Shown here piece by piece: positions 27,032-36,027 of a stretch of 64,000 nt of DNA. The notes beneath the pieces were generated by a model. It saw only the letters and a program-made list of their open reading frames with translations. It made no database searches and had not been told where the DNA came from. How positions within the stretch are numbered: position 1 is the first letter of the stretch; each line of letters starts with the position of its first letter. A program made the translations under genes and the position numbers. The DNA is from Halomicrobium katesii DSM 19301 (GTDB lineage: Archaea > Halobacteriota > Halobacteria > Halobacteriales > Haloarculaceae), in the NCBI RefSeq assembly GCF_000379085.1, contig NZ_KB905378.1, positions 2,407,726 to 2,471,725 on the forward strand. Direction: 5' to 3'.

Positions 27032-27811
27032 TTATAGTTGGACTGCGTCGCGTAGTTCGTCCGCACGGGATCGAATCGAATCGACCGCGCGGAGGGTGAG
27101 CTCCTCGACGGAGAGGGAACCGTCAGTCTCGGCGTGGAAGACGAACGCGTTCTCTACGTCGTGAACTTCCAGTTCCTTACCTGGGTAGCGCTTCGTGAGA
27201 TCGCTGTCGAACTCCTCGGTCAGGACGAGGTCGCCGTCATCGGCGTCCCCGTCGACGTGTTCGGCAGCTTGCTCCTCGATGACGCCCCGAAGGATGTGGG
27301 TCTCGTCGTCCTCGAACTCGCCTTTGTCGCCGACGACCTCGACGCGCTGGAGGTGTCGGTATCCGACGGCCACGCCGCCCTGATGCTTGGCGTGTTCGCG
27401 GCCACGATCCAGGACGGCGTCGGCCTCGACTTCGAGGCGCTGGCCGTCCTTGAGATCGATGATCGGGATGTTGTCGTCGGCCGGCCCGACCAGGGAGTCG
27501 GAGCTGACCAGATCACCGGAGTAGGCGGTTTCGGGACCGGAGACGTCGATCGACAGCGTCACTTCGTCGCCGACCTCGAAGTCGTCGAGGTCGGTCGTGA
27601 GTGGGACCAGCCCGAGGCGGAGTCCGATCTGCTCGTCGAACATCACGCTGGAGTTCTCGATGACTCGGACGGTATCGACGCTGAAGGTCGGCACGTCGGC
27701 GATCATCGCCCGGCGGATGCCGTTGGCAAAGGCGGGGCTGATCCCGCGCACGAGGAACCGCGCCTCGCGATCGGAGCGTTCGACGAACTCGACCTCGTAG
27801 TCCTGTGTCAT
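27032..27811 (-). CDS. rpoD: RNA polymerase subunit D (Rpo3)
   Basis: 259 residues, the archaeal alpha-like assembly subunit. It has the dimerisation-domain motif [23 protein letters not shown] near 22-44 and the inserted domain between about 90 and 170. In some archaea that insert binds a 3Fe-4S or 4Fe-4S cluster through Cys residues; here no Cys is present, so no cluster is expected, as in other haloarchaea. It follows S11 by three bases and precedes tRNA-Leu by about 100 bases. Confidence 0.96.
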   Translation of the reverse strand: MTQDYEVEFVERSDREARFLVRGISPAFANGIRRAMIADVPTFSVDTVRVIENSSVMFDEQIGLRLGLVPLTTDLDDFEVGDEVTLSIDVSGPETAYSGDLVSSDSLVGPADDNIPIIDLKDGQRLEVEADAVLDRGREHAKHQGGVAVGYRHLQRVEVVGDKGEFEDDETHILRGVIEEQAAEHVDGDADDGDLVLTEEFDSDLTKRYPGKELEVHDVENAFVFHAETDGSLSVEELTLRAVDSIRSRADELRDAVQL

Positions 27812-27814
27812 TGG

Positions 27815-28204
27815 TTAGAATCCGGCGTTCTTGGGGCCGCGGGTCCCGTCGTGCGGGATCGGTGTGACGTCTTCGATACGGCCGATCTCCAGGCCAGCAC
27901 GGGCGAGCGCTCGAATCGTCGCCTGTGCGCCCGGACCGGGGGACTTCTGCTGGTTCCCGCCGGGACCGCGCACGTTGACGTGGACGCCCTCGATGTTCTG
28001 GGCCTTGGCCTTCTCGGCGACGACTTCGGCCATCTGCATCGCGGCGTAAGGCGACGCTTCGTCGCGGTTCTGCTTGACGACCGTCCCACCGGAGGACTTG
28101 GCCAGCGTCTCGGCACCGGTCTGGTCCGTGATGGTGATGATCGTGTTGTTGAACGATGCGTACACGTGGGCGATGCCCCACTTGCTGTCTTCGGATTCAC
28201 TCAT
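27815..28204 (-). CDS. rpsK: Small ribosomal subunit protein S11
   Basis: 129 residues with the archaeal S11 pattern: [26 protein letters not shown]-like core [37 protein letters not shown], and the terminal [17 protein letters not shown]. Its ATG overlaps the S4 stop by four bases. Confidence 0.97.
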   Translation of the reverse strand: MSESEDSKWGIAHVYASFNNTIITITDQTGAETLAKSSGGTVVKQNRDEASPYAAMQMAEVVAEKAKAQNIEGVHVNVRGPGGNQQKSPGPGAQATIRALARAGLEIGRIEDVTPIPHDGTRGPKNAGF

Positions 28205-28722
28205 TCTTGGGCCTCCGCTCGTTCTGGGTGGAGTTCGTCCGCGATCGGGCTGTGTTCGTCGAAGCCGACCTCGCCTTCCGCGTCGGCCTCGACTTTCATG
28301 CCGGGTCGGGTGACGCGGGCGTCACCGAGGACGATGTGGCCGTGCGAGATGAACTGTCGGGCCTGCTCGGGCGCGTTCGCGTAGCCCTTGCGGTAGACGA
28401 CAGTCTGGAGTCGGCGTTCGAGCACGTCGGTCACGTCGAGCGACAGCACGTCGTCGAGTGCGTCGGTCTCGTTGAGGACGCCCAGTCGCTTGAGTCGGGT
28501 GAGGAACTCGTCGGCTTCGAACCGGGAGCCCTCGCCCTCCGCTCGGCCCAGCAGCTTTCGGGCCTCGCGTCGGTAGCTACGGAGCTCGGACTGTGCGCGC
28601 CACAGTTCCTCCTTGTTCTTCAGGCCGTAGCGGCCGATGAGGTTCTGCTCGTCGGCGATGCGTTCACCCTGGTAGGGGTGGTTCGGCGTCTCGTAGAACT
28701 TGGTGTTGGATCCGAGTGCCAT
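28201..28722 (-). CDS. rpsD: Small ribosomal subunit protein S4
   Basis: 173 residues. The N terminus ([22 protein letters not shown]) and the S4 RNA-binding domain [20 protein letters not shown] with the [16 protein letters not shown] turn identify archaeal S4. Its start and the S13 stop share one base at 28722. Confidence 0.97.
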   Translation of the reverse strand: MALGSNTKFYETPNHPYQGERIADEQNLIGRYGLKNKEELWRAQSELRSYRREARKLLGRAEGEGSRFEADEFLTRLKRLGVLNETDALDDVLSLDVTDVLERRLQTVVYRKGYANAPEQARQFISHGHIVLGDARVTRPGMKVEADAEGEVGFDEHSPIADELHPERAEAQE

Positions 28723-29258
28723 TATTCCTCACCGCCCTCGTCTTCCTCGGCGGCCGCTTCCTCGGCCTGTTCCTCCTTGATGGCCTCGACGTTGACACCG
28801 ATGGTGCCCTCGGTTCGGCCGGTGGACTTCGTTCGCTGACCGCGGACCTTCTGGCCGCGCTTGTGGCGAACGCCCTTGTAGGAGTCGATCATCTGCATCC
28901 GGTTGACGTCGGCGCGACGCTGCATCTGCAGGTCGTTGCCGATCTCGTGGGTCGTCTCACCGGAGTAGAAGTCGTTCTGGTGGTTCGTGAGCCATTCCGG
29001 GACCTCGTCAGCGTACCCCTCGACCTTCTCGACGACGGCCTCGATGTCGTCGTCGTCCAGCGCGCCAAAGAGCGCCTGGCGGTCGACACCGGCCTTCTCG
29101 GCGATGATGCGCGCGGCGCGCTTGCCGATGCCGTTCATGTCTGTCAGGGAACGCTCGACGGACTTCGTGCCGTCGAGGTCAGTCTGTCCGATACGGACGA
29201 AGTAGCGGAGTTCCTCCTCGTCCACGTCTTCGTCCAGTTCTGGTTCTTCTGCACTCAT
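28722..29258 (-). CDS. rpsM: Small ribosomal subunit protein S13
   Basis: 178 residues, longer than bacterial S13. An acidic N-terminal leader precedes YFVRIGQTDLDGTKSVERSL; then GIGKRAARIIAEKAG (helix-turn contacting the subunit bridge), and the basic tail GVRHKRGQKVRGQRTKSTGR, followed by an acidic C-terminal extension. It is the first protein gene of the cluster, 21 bases after tRNA-Ser. Confidence 0.97.
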   Translation of the reverse strand: MSAEEPELDEDVDEEELRYFVRIGQTDLDGTKSVERSLTDMNGIGKRAARIIAEKAGVDRQALFGALDDDDIEAVVEKVEGYADEVPEWLTNHQNDFYSGETTHEIGNDLQMQRRADVNRMQMIDSYKGVRHKRGQKVRGQRTKSTGRTEGTIGVNVEAIKEEQAEEAAAEEDEGGEE

Positions 29259-29279
29259 GTGTGGTTAGTCGGGTGTGAG

Positions 29280-29364
29280 CGTCGTGGCGGGGATTCGAAC
29301 CCCGGAGGCTGTACGCCACAGAGTTAGCAACCCTGCGCCTTGGGCCAGGCTTGGCTACCACGAC
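29280..29364 (-). tRNA. tRNA-Ser (anticodon GCU)
   Basis: 85-nt class II tRNA: acceptor GTCGTGG/CCACGAC, discriminator G, anticodon stem CAGGG/CTCTG with loop TTGCTAA (GCT, reading AGC/AGU), long variable arm, T arm with TTCGAAT. It is transcribed ahead of rpsM and probably in the same unit. A minus-strand TATA-like GTTTATGT lies near 29450-29458, about 90 bases upstream. Confidence 0.96.
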
Positions 29365-29517
29365 ACGCGTTCATAGTACTCGCGCCCTCTCGACGAGGAC
29401 TCGGGACGCCGCGCCCCTGCACGAGTCTACTCAGATTTCCACGCCGGGTGTACATAAACGCAACGAATCGCCCGCCCCGTCGTCACCGATTTGCATGCCC
29501 CGGACGAACCGACGGCT

Positions 29518-29802
29518 ATGGCACCGACAGTCGTCGATCCCGGCGATCGCCACCGCCTCGAAACCGAACTCGGTCGGTTCGCTCCCGACGTGGCCGAGCG
29601 ATCCGACGGCACGCTGGTCGCGACGTTCGGCTCGACGGCACAGTTCGCCGTCGAACCGGACGGCACCGTCGACGCGGGGATGCCGTTGCACGAGTTCGCC
29701 GGGCCGGCCGAGCGACTCGCGTTCGACCACGAGGACGGCGTGATCGAGGTGACGTTCGAGGCCGGCGACGACGCGGCCGTCTACACCTTTCGCCGTCCCT
29801 GA
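29518..29802 (+). CDS. Small conserved haloarchaeal protein
   Basis: 94 residues from ATG 29518; a TTG nine codons earlier is less likely. It appears to be a small alpha/beta protein with alternating strands (GTLVATFGSTAQFAVEPDG, DGVIEVTFEAGDDAAVYTFR) and no Cys or membrane segment. No catalytic motif is recognised. It is divergent from the ribosomal cluster and 57 bases upstream of the Mrp gene. Confidence 0.6.
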   Translation: MAPTVVDPGDRHRLETELGRFAPDVAERSDGTLVATFGSTAQFAVEPDGTVDAGMPLHEFAGPAERLAFDHEDGVIEVTFEAGDDAAVYTFRRP

Positions 29803-29859
29803 ACCGGGGCTGCTCCGTACGTCACAACCCTTATCGCCGGTCCCCCGCGTAGCACGCGT

Positions 29860-30915
29860 ATGGACGAAGCTGCCGTACGCGAGCGCCTGCGGGAGGTCCG
29901 CGATCCGGACCTCCGCGACGACATCCTGTCGCTGGGCCTGGTCAACGAGATCGAGATCGACGACGCGTCGATCGCCGTCGACCTCGCGCTGGGCGCGCCG
30001 TACTCGCCCAACGAGACCGCCATCGCGGCCGACGTGCGCGAGGCGCTCGACGACGCAGATCGGGAGATCGAGTTGACCGCCAACGTGGACCGGGGGATGG
30101 ACGCGGAGGGCACCGTCCTGCCGGGCGTCAAGAACGTCATCGCCGTCGCTTCGGGGAAAGGCGGGGTCGGCAAGAGCACACTCGCGGTCAACCTCGCCGT
30201 CGGCCTCTCGGAGCTCGGTGCGCAGGTCGGCCTGTTCGACGCGGACGTGTACGGGCCGAACGTTCCGCGAATGGTCGCCGCCGACGAGCACCCGCAGGCC
30301 ACCGAGGACGACCAGATCATCCCGCCGGAGAAGTACGGGATCAAGCTCATGAGCATGGACTTCCTCGTCGGCGAGGACGACCCGGTCATCTGGCGCGGGC
30401 CGATGGTCGACAGCGTCCTCACACAGCTGTGGGAGGACGTGGTCTGGGGGAGCCTCGATTACATGGTGATCGACCTGCCGCCGGGCACCGGCGACACCCA
30501 GCTGACGATGCTCCAGAACATCCCCGTCACGGGCGCGACGATCGTCACGACCCCCCAGACCGTCGCGCTGGACGACGCCCGCAAGGGGCTGGAGATGTTC
30601 GGCCGTCACGAGACGCCCGTCCTGGGACTCGCAGAGAACATGTCGACGTTCACCTGCCCGGACTGCGGTGGGGAACACGACATCTTCGACTCCGGCGGGG
30701 GCCGGGAGTTCTCCGAGGAGACCGATCTCCCCTTCCTCGGCGAGATCCCCCTGGACCCGGCGGTCCGCGAGGGCGGCGACGACGGCGAACCGATGGTACT
30801 GGACGAGGACAGCGAGACCGGCGAGGCGTTCCGCGAGTTCGTCCACCGGACCGCGATCAATCAGGGGATCGTCCACCGCAAACGCCACGCCGACCGCGTG
30901 GCCCCCGACCAGTAG
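29860..30915 (+). CDS. Mrp/NBP35-family iron-sulfur cluster carrier ATPase
   Basis: 351 residues. Residues 1-80 form a MIP18 (DUF59) domain; the P-loop domain has the deviant Walker A ASGKGGVGKST (residues 97-107), switch DADVYGPNVPRM, and Walker B-like YMVIDLPPGTGD. A C-terminal CPDC near 266 is the pair that holds a bridging 4Fe-4S cluster in NBP35/ApbC dimers. It transfers Fe-S clusters to apo-proteins. TATA-like CCCTTATC lies about 30 bases before the ATG. Confidence 0.92.
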   Translation: MDEAAVRERLREVRDPDLRDDILSLGLVNEIEIDDASIAVDLALGAPYSPNETAIAADVREALDDADREIELTANVDRGMDAEGTVLPGVKNVIAVASGKGGVGKSTLAVNLAVGLSELGAQVGLFDADVYGPNVPRMVAADEHPQATEDDQIIPPEKYGIKLMSMDFLVGEDDPVIWRGPMVDSVLTQLWEDVVWGSLDYMVIDLPPGTGDTQLTMLQNIPVTGATIVTTPQTVALDDARKGLEMFGRHETPVLGLAENMSTFTCPDCGGEHDIFDSGGGREFSEETDLPFLGEIPLDPAVREGGDDGEPMVLDEDSETGEAFREFVHRTAINQGIVHRKRHADRVAPDQ

Positions 30916-31300
30916 CCGGCGTCGGGTCGATCAGAACACCGCGGTCACGCCGCCGAGCAGTCCGTACAGATACACCTCGACGCAGGTCTTCTGGGCACAC
31001 CGGAAGGTCCAGGCGCGTTGCGGACGTACGAGAGAACGATCGCCCGGCCTCGCTCGCGGGGAGTTCGCGCGCCGCTGTGAGAGCGCGGCGTGACACCACG
31101 TCGACGTGGAACGGCTCGACCGGAGAGGGAAGCGTCTCGCGATCGGCCCACTACTGTACTAATCGAACAGTTAGTAATCTGCGTTACTGTTTCGTCCATC
31201 GAAACCGACAAACGCTCGTAGGACAGCTCTCACCGGCTGTCGTCGATGTCTGTGGGTAGTCGAGAGAAGGTTTATGGCTGACTAACGAGTAAGTCCGCGT
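30916..31300. other. 385-base gap without a supported gene
   Basis: No convincing frame in either direction. The minus strand has a short open stretch ending at 30931 that translates to a plausible-looking tail (VEVYLYGLLGGVTAVF) but it has no start codon before an upstream stop. The right end, 31150-31280, is AT-rich and holds the promoter of the next gene, TTTATG at 31271-31276, about 25-30 bases from its ATG. Confidence 0.5.
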
Positions 31301-31732
31301 ATGGAACGATCGCAATCCCGCAAACGGCCATTGCTCGCCGCGTTGCTGGGCGCGCTCGCGACGGGACTCGGTCACCTCTACCTCCGGCGGTGGCGTCGGG
31401 CCCTCGGGTGGCTCGTAGCGCTGTTCGCCGTGTCGGTCGTGTTCGTCGACCCCGCGGCCTTCGAAGCGGCGGGCCAGGGGAGCGTCGACCCGCTGGCACT
31501 CGCGCCGCTCCTGCTGGTCGCCACGCTGAGCGTCCTCGACGCGTACGCCCTCGCACACGTCCACAACGCGGTCGCTCAGCTCTCGGTCACCGACGACGGA
31601 CAGCTCACGCACTGTCCGAACTGCGGTCGCGAACTCGATCCCGACATCGAGTTCTGTCACTGGTGTACCGCCGACGTTTCCGAACTCGACGTCGTCGCGA
31701 CGACCGACGACGTGGGCTCCGAGTCAGACTGA
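31301..31732 (+). CDS. Small membrane protein with C-terminal zinc ribbon
   Basis: 143 residues. Two hydrophobic helical hairpins (LLAALLGALATGLGHLYLRR, then LGWLVALFAVSVVFV and LALAPLLLVATLSVLDAYAL) are followed by a zinc ribbon HCPNCGRELDPDIEFCHWC near 103-121 and an acidic end. The GLGHLYLRRWRRAL segment resembles TM2-type small membrane proteins. Such ribbon-tailed membrane proteins are common in haloarchaea; function unknown. Confidence 0.75.
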   Translation: MERSQSRKRPLLAALLGALATGLGHLYLRRWRRALGWLVALFAVSVVFVDPAAFEAAGQGSVDPLALAPLLLVATLSVLDAYALAHVHNAVAQLSVTDDGQLTHCPNCGRELDPDIEFCHWCTADVSELDVVATTDDVGSESD

Positions 31733-31782
31733 CCCAGTACCGACTGTTCGGTCGTCGTGAGAACGAAGAGAGAAGACCCGAG

Positions 31783-31977
31783 TTACGCTTCGGCGGTCTG
31801 GGCGGACTGCTTGCGTGCGATGTAGCCGGCGATGCGGTTACGGACGCCCTTGGACTCGATGTTGGTGAGCTCGGTGACGACGTCTTTGTTGTGCTCGAAG
31901 TCCGCGCCGAAAGCGTCCGGATACCGTTCCATCAGGAGCGTCCCTGTCTTCTTGACGTAGGCGGGCTTGATTGCCAT
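31783..31977 (-). CDS. rps17e: Small ribosomal subunit protein S17e
   Basis: 64 residues, the short archaeal S17e: [40 protein letters not shown] and [10 protein letters not shown]. It is a single gene; the previous and next minus-strand genes are separated by a hairpin repeat. Confidence 0.96.
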   Translation of the reverse strand: MAIKPAYVKKTGTLLMERYPDAFGADFEHNKDVVTELTNIESKGVRNRIAGYIARKQSAQTAEA

Positions 31978-32049
31978 ACGGCCACTTACCGGAGTGGCCC
32001 TCTAAAAGGATTCGGAACGACGGTCGGTTGGTGGGGAGTGACACGCCAC

Positions 32050-32133
32050 TCATACTGCCGGCCGTAACTTCGTCCAGATATTCGCAACCCCGGGGTGGCG
32101 AAATCTGTGACAGATTTACAGCCGGTAGTATCA
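32050..32133 (-). repeat. Palindromic element of a related type, at a stop codon
   Basis: The core 32053-32130 (78 bp) has ends TACTGCCGGC and GCCGGTAGTA and inner arms TTCGC/GCGAA around ACCCCGGGGT. On the plus strand it is flanked by TCA on both sides, that is TGA on the minus strand. The flank at 32131-32133 is exactly the stop codon of the DUF447 gene. The core differs in sequence from the TACGG family but shares the TGA-TAC...GTA-TGA plan and size. Confidence 0.75.
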
Positions 32134-32709
32134 TTCGCCGTCGACGCGCTCTCGGACGACGGCGAAGGCCTCGCGCTCGCGCTCGCCGCCACAGCGCTCG
32201 ACGACGGCCTCGAAGTAGTCTATCCGATCGCGGAGTGTCTGGGTGTCGTACTCGGGCACGTCGAGCCGAGAGGCCGCGACGGTCGCCTCCACGACGGCGT
32301 AGTAGGCGCGGTTCGTCGTCGGAACGGTGCGGTGCTCGACCGCCGACTCGATCGGCGCGAGCGTCCACTCGACCCACTCGGTGCCACCGTCGGTGCCACT
32401 CGCTCGCTCGTCGACGGCGACGCGGGCCCAGGCGTTCGCACTCGAAAGCACCGGCGCTGTCTCCTCTCGGACCGTCATCGCGGCCTCGGCGAAGTCGACG
32501 GGGTCGGCCGTGAACTGGACGTACCCTTCGCCGCGCTCGCGGAAGTTCCGCCACGTTCGGGTTCGACCCCACGTGCGCGCGAAGACGGCATCGTCGCTGT
32601 CCGGTGCGTGCAGCCCCAGCGCGGCGACGTTCCAGCGGTCGTTGGGGCCCAGCGTCGTCACGACCGACTCGGTCACGCCGTTCAGATCGACGGGCCAGGA
32701 CGCCGTCAC
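32131..32709 (-). CDS. DUF447-family protein (flavin-reductase-like fold)
   Basis: 192 residues from GTG 32709, which overlaps the upstream gene's stop (GTGA). The family is archaeal, with an FMN-binding split-barrel fold as I recall; the start WPVDLNGVTESVVTTLGPND and WNVAALGLHAP are typical. No catalytic activity is established. It is last in a four-gene operon with cofD, so a link to flavin/deazaflavin chemistry is attractive but inferred. Its stop codon abuts a palindromic element. Confidence 0.72.
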   Translation of the reverse strand: MTASWPVDLNGVTESVVTTLGPNDRWNVAALGLHAPDSDDAVFARTWGRTRTWRNFRERGEGYVQFTADPVDFAEAAMTVREETAPVLSSANAWARVAVDERASGTDGGTEWVEWTLAPIESAVEHRTVPTTNRAYYAVVEATVAASRLDVPEYDTQTLRDRIDYFEAVVERCGGEREREAFAVVRERVDGE

Positions 32710-33539
32710 ACCGACAGCCCCCGCTCCAGCGCGACGAACAGCCCTCCGGCGATCAGGTCCGCGGTCGTTCCGGGGTTGATGTCTCGTTCGACGAGATCCG
32801 CTGCGAACTCGTCCACGTCGTCCTCGCCGTCGAGAACGGCCTGCGCTCGCCGCTGGACCGCCAGGGCCGTCTCTCGGTCCTGTCGCGTGCTCACGAAGGT
32901 GTCGGGTCGAGCCGCCAGCAGTTCGAGGAAGACCGTCGCCGCGCGGTCCGCCACCGGCCCAGACGCGCTCTCGATGCGGTCGGCCGCGTCGAAGACGCGT
33001 TCGAAGCCGTCGGTCCACTCGGCGGCCACGTCGTCGGCGTCGGCACTCCGTTCCATCACGTCCGCCAGCGTCAGCCCGCGGTCGCGCAGCGTCGGGACGG
33101 CCTCGGCTCCGCGGCGAACGTCCAGCGGTTCCATTCCGTCCGGCGGCTCGTCGACGGCCACGTCGACGTGTTCGAACGCGCGGTAGAAGCCCGCCGCGTC
33201 GTCGACGGTCGTCTCGGCGACGACCGCCCCCGCGCGCTCTCGCGAGAGCGCACCGCTGGCCGCCGTCGCGACAAGCGGTGTCACCACGAGGAGCGCGCCG
33301 AACTGCGTGTTGCCCCCGCGCTGCTGGGCCATCCCCTCGACTGCGCGCTCGAACGCGTCACCGATCGGGTCGCCCGCGGCTGCCCGTTCGAAGCCGGGTC
33401 GGGCACCGACCGCACCGGCGAGGAAGTGCTCGAACCGGAGGTCCTCGTACTCGTGTTCCCGGTCGACGTTGCCGGGCTTCGGCGTCCCGGCGACTTCGAG
33501 CAACAGCGCCAGCTCGGCGTTCTGGGCGGTCGTTCTCAC
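32706..33539 (-). CDS. Triphosphoribosyl-dephospho-CoA synthase-like protein (CitG/MdcB family)
   Basis: 277 residues from GTG 33539. Family motifs: LEVAGTPKPGNVDREHEY near the N terminus, then GGNTQFGALLVVTPL and the C-terminal ERDINPGTTADLIAGGLFV. In bacteria CitG joins ATP and dephospho-CoA to make the prosthetic group of citrate or malonate decarboxylase lyases. No such lyase is nearby; in archaea the gene usually travels alone or with cofactor genes, so the substrate is probably different (inference). Both junctions are four-base GTGA overlaps. Confidence 0.82.
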   Translation of the reverse strand: MRTTAQNAELALLLEVAGTPKPGNVDREHEYEDLRFEHFLAGAVGARPGFERAAAGDPIGDAFERAVEGMAQQRGGNTQFGALLVVTPLVATAASGALSRERAGAVVAETTVDDAAGFYRAFEHVDVAVDEPPDGMEPLDVRRGAEAVPTLRDRGLTLADVMERSADADDVAAEWTDGFERVFDAADRIESASGPVADRAATVFLELLAARPDTFVSTRQDRETALAVQRRAQAVLDGEDDVDEFAADLVERDINPGTTADLIAGGLFVALERGLSV

Positions 33540-34306
33540 GGCTTCGCCCCCGTCTGGAACCACTCGTGGGTCGCGCGCCGGACCGCCGCCAGCACGTCCG
33601 GGTCGTCGCTCGCCCGACCGACGCTGACCGCGTCGGCACCGTGTCGGAAGTACTCGTGGGCGCTCTCGGCGTCTCTGACCTCGTTGTTCGCGATCACGAA
33701 CAGGCCCGTCGCGTCCGCGATCTCGCCGACGACGTGCTCGGAGTCCATCGCGTCGACGTGGACCGCGTCCGCGCCGGCCCGCTCCAGCTTCGCGGCGAGC
33801 GTCGGCAGCTCCACGCCGTCGACTTCCGCGCGGACTTTCACGCTGACGGTCGCACCGGTCGCGGTCGCCGCCTCGACCTGCCGACAGAGCTTCTCGGGCC
33901 TGTCGAGCAGCGCTTGCCCGGCCCCGGCCTCGCACATCTCCGCCTGGCGACAGTGGGCGTTGACCTCCAGGATCGCGTCGTGGTCCTGACAGCGGCCGGC
34001 GGCGTCCTCGATCGGCGCGAGCGCGGCGCTGCGAACGTTGACGCCGGCTCTGATCGGCAGTTCGTCCATCGCTCGTAGCTGCCGCTGGACGAACGCCAGC
34101 GGGTCGGACGGCAGGAACTCCGTGCGGTCCCGTTCGACCATCGACCGGGCCGCTCGCCGGGTGGCGTCGTCCAGCGCGATCCCACCGAGGAAGGCACAGC
34201 CGGCGAAGGGGCCGCCGCCTTCGGCCCACTCGGCGTCCGAGCGGCCGCTGAGACTCGCCAGCGCGACGGGGGGATCGAACAGCGCCCCGCCTCGATCCGG
34301 GCTCAC
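33536..34306 (-). CDS. Dus-like TIM-barrel protein
   Basis: 256 residues from GTG 34306. It resembles tRNA-dihydrouridine synthase barrels: [15 protein letters not shown] at the start, [27 protein letters not shown] (the Cys-containing loop where Dus has its catalytic Cys), [15 protein letters not shown], and the FMN phosphate site [12 protein letters not shown] ... [11 protein letters not shown]. It is shorter than canonical Dus and lacks the C-terminal tRNA-binding helical domain, like the MJ0144-type archaeal proteins. Substrate uncertain. Confidence 0.75.
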   Translation of the reverse strand: MSPDRGGALFDPPVALASLSGRSDAEWAEGGGPFAGCAFLGGIALDDATRRAARSMVERDRTEFLPSDPLAFVQRQLRAMDELPIRAGVNVRSAALAPIEDAAGRCQDHDAILEVNAHCRQAEMCEAGAGQALLDRPEKLCRQVEAATATGATVSVKVRAEVDGVELPTLAAKLERAGADAVHVDAMDSEHVVGEIADATGLFVIANNEVRDAESAHEYFRHGADAVSVGRASDDPDVLAAVRRATHEWFQTGAKP

Positions 34307-35295
34307 GCGACCACCTCCAGTGCCTCGTCGACCGCGCGGGCGACGCGTTCGGCGTCCGCGTCGTCGTCGATTCGCGTGTCCGTTCTGACGGTCGGCCGAT
34401 CGAGCGTCGTCGGATCGTCCTCGTCGAGGACGAACGCGTCCGCGAACGGATACGCGTCCGCGACACCGGCCGTACTGGCCTCGTGCCCCGTCGCGGTCAT
34501 GAGCGTCCCGGCGGGACCGGAGAACACCTCCTCGCCGACGAACGGCGAGACCGCCACGACCGGCGTGCCTTCCAGCGCCGACTCGAACCCCGAGACGGCA
34601 CGCATCGGGCCGATGCTCGTGACCGGGTTCGACGGACCGATCACGACCGGCTCGGAAAGCGCCGCGTCGACGGCCGGTGTGGTCGTCGCGTCTTCGCTGC
34701 CCCGGAACTCGACGCGCTCGATCGCCGGGTCGCCGCCGTTGGCGACCCACCACTCCTGGAAGTGCTGGACGCCGTCGGGCGTGTGGATCAGCGTCGCCAC
34801 CGGATCGTCGCTCATCGGGACGAGCGTGCGGTCGAGCCCGAACGCGTCGGCGAGCGTCGCCGTCACCTCCGTCAGCGAGTGGCCCTCGTCGAGCAGGCTC
34901 GTCCGGGTCACATGGACGGCCCGGTCGCGGTCGCCGATGTGCATGAACTCTGCGACGCCGGAGAAGCGTCGCCAGCGCCCGATCTCGCGGCCGCCAGTCT
35001 GTGCGGAGTCGGGGAGATATCGCGGCCCGTCCGCGAGACCCGCTCGCTCGGCGAGTCGGTGCAGTTCGTCGTGTGTCTCTGTGGTATCGGTATCGATACC
35101 CCACCAGGTCTCGCGGTCGAGGACGCCGCCGTCGAGGAACAGCACCGTGTCCACGTCCGGACAGACGAGATGCCCACCCAGGATCACGTCGTCGCCGGTG
35201 TTGCCGACGACGGTCGTCGTCGCTGGTGGGAAGACGGCGTCGGCCCCGGCGAGCAGCTTCGGCGTTCCGGTACCGCCGGAGAGAAACGTCACCAT
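34303..35295 (-). CDS. cofD: 2-phospho-L-lactate transferase
   Basis: 330 residues from ATG 35295. CofD joins the activated lactyl/enolpyruvyl moiety to Fo to make F420-0. The N-terminal signature [17 protein letters not shown] binds the diphosphate; [19 protein letters not shown] and the Fo/GDP loop [13 protein letters not shown] are as expected. It leads the operon cofD-Dus-like-CitG-like-DUF447, every junction overlapping by four bases and each downstream gene starting with GTG. Confidence 0.93.
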   Translation of the reverse strand: MVTFLSGGTGTPKLLAGADAVFPPATTTVVGNTGDDVILGGHLVCPDVDTVLFLDGGVLDRETWWGIDTDTTETHDELHRLAERAGLADGPRYLPDSAQTGGREIGRWRRFSGVAEFMHIGDRDRAVHVTRTSLLDEGHSLTEVTATLADAFGLDRTLVPMSDDPVATLIHTPDGVQHFQEWWVANGGDPAIERVEFRGSEDATTTPAVDAALSEPVVIGPSNPVTSIGPMRAVSGFESALEGTPVVAVSPFVGEEVFSGPAGTLMTATGHEASTAGVADAYPFADAFVLDEDDPTTLDRPTVRTDTRIDDDADAERVARAVDEALEVVA

Positions 35296-35428
35296 ACCTC
35301 CTGTAGTGGGGACGGAGTTGATAAAACATCGTCTCTCACGGGGCGTCGCGGGCCGGCCCGGCCGCCGATTGTCAACACTGAGAACTGCGGGGATTGATTC
35401 AAGTCTCGCGGACACTCTAGAGAAGACA

Positions 35429-35980
35429 ATGTCCGAATCTCGACGCCTGGACCGGGTCGACGCCCACCGGTTCGCCCCCGCTGGTCCCGACGAGGAGTAC
35501 GTCTACGGTGCGTGCTGTCCCGGCTGGCACTCGACTGCGGACCCCGACGACGCCGTCGAAGAGTGGATCTCGTTCATGCAGGAACGCGGCATCGAGCGCG
35601 TGCTCTGCCTGCTCTCGGGCACCCAGCTCGACCAGACGGAGGCCAGTACCGGACGGTACGTCCGGGCTTTCGGCGGCGAGAACGTCGAACACGTCCCGAT
35701 CGCCGACCACCACCTGGCCGACGCCGAGACCCTCGACACGGAGATCCTTCCGTTCATCGAGGCGTCCGTCGACGCCGAGCAGCCGGTCGTCGTCCACTGT
35801 CTGGCCGGCATCGGCAGGACCGGCCACGTCCTCGCCGCCTGGCTCGTGTCCGGTTGCGGGTACGATCCCGTCGACGCCATCGAGACGGTCGGCGAGCTGG
35901 GGCGATCGCCCGGTGAGGCCGTCGACGCCGGACACGCCCGCCGCGGCGAACTCCACGAGCTGCTCTCGACGGTCGCCTGA
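35429..35980 (+). CDS. Protein-tyrosine/dual-specificity phosphatase family protein
   Basis: 183 residues. The phosphate-binding loop is [14 protein letters not shown] near 126-139, giving the CX5R active site (Cys, Arg). A WPD-like acid may lie in [10 protein letters not shown]. The N-terminal half ([19 protein letters not shown]) resembles archaeal dual-specificity phosphatases. It may dephosphorylate proteins or small phosphate esters. It precedes the HD hydrolase by 47 bases on the same strand. Confidence 0.85.
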   Translation: MSESRRLDRVDAHRFAPAGPDEEYVYGACCPGWHSTADPDDAVEEWISFMQERGIERVLCLLSGTQLDQTEASTGRYVRAFGGENVEHVPIADHHLADAETLDTEILPFIEASVDAEQPVVVHCLAGIGRTGHVLAAWLVSGCGYDPVDAIETVGELGRSPGEAVDAGHARRGELHELLSTVA

Positions 35981-36027
35981 CACTGTCGGAACCACTCTTA
36001 TCCTCGGACCCGACCAAGCACTACTCG

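Noticed and set aside
30931-31160. Minus-strand open stretch ending in VEVYLYGLLGGVTAVF
   Set aside because: The tail looks protein-like, but no ATG, GTG or TTG lies between the upstream stop and a plausible first residue, and the upstream part is Arg/Ser-rich as in non-coding GC-rich frames.
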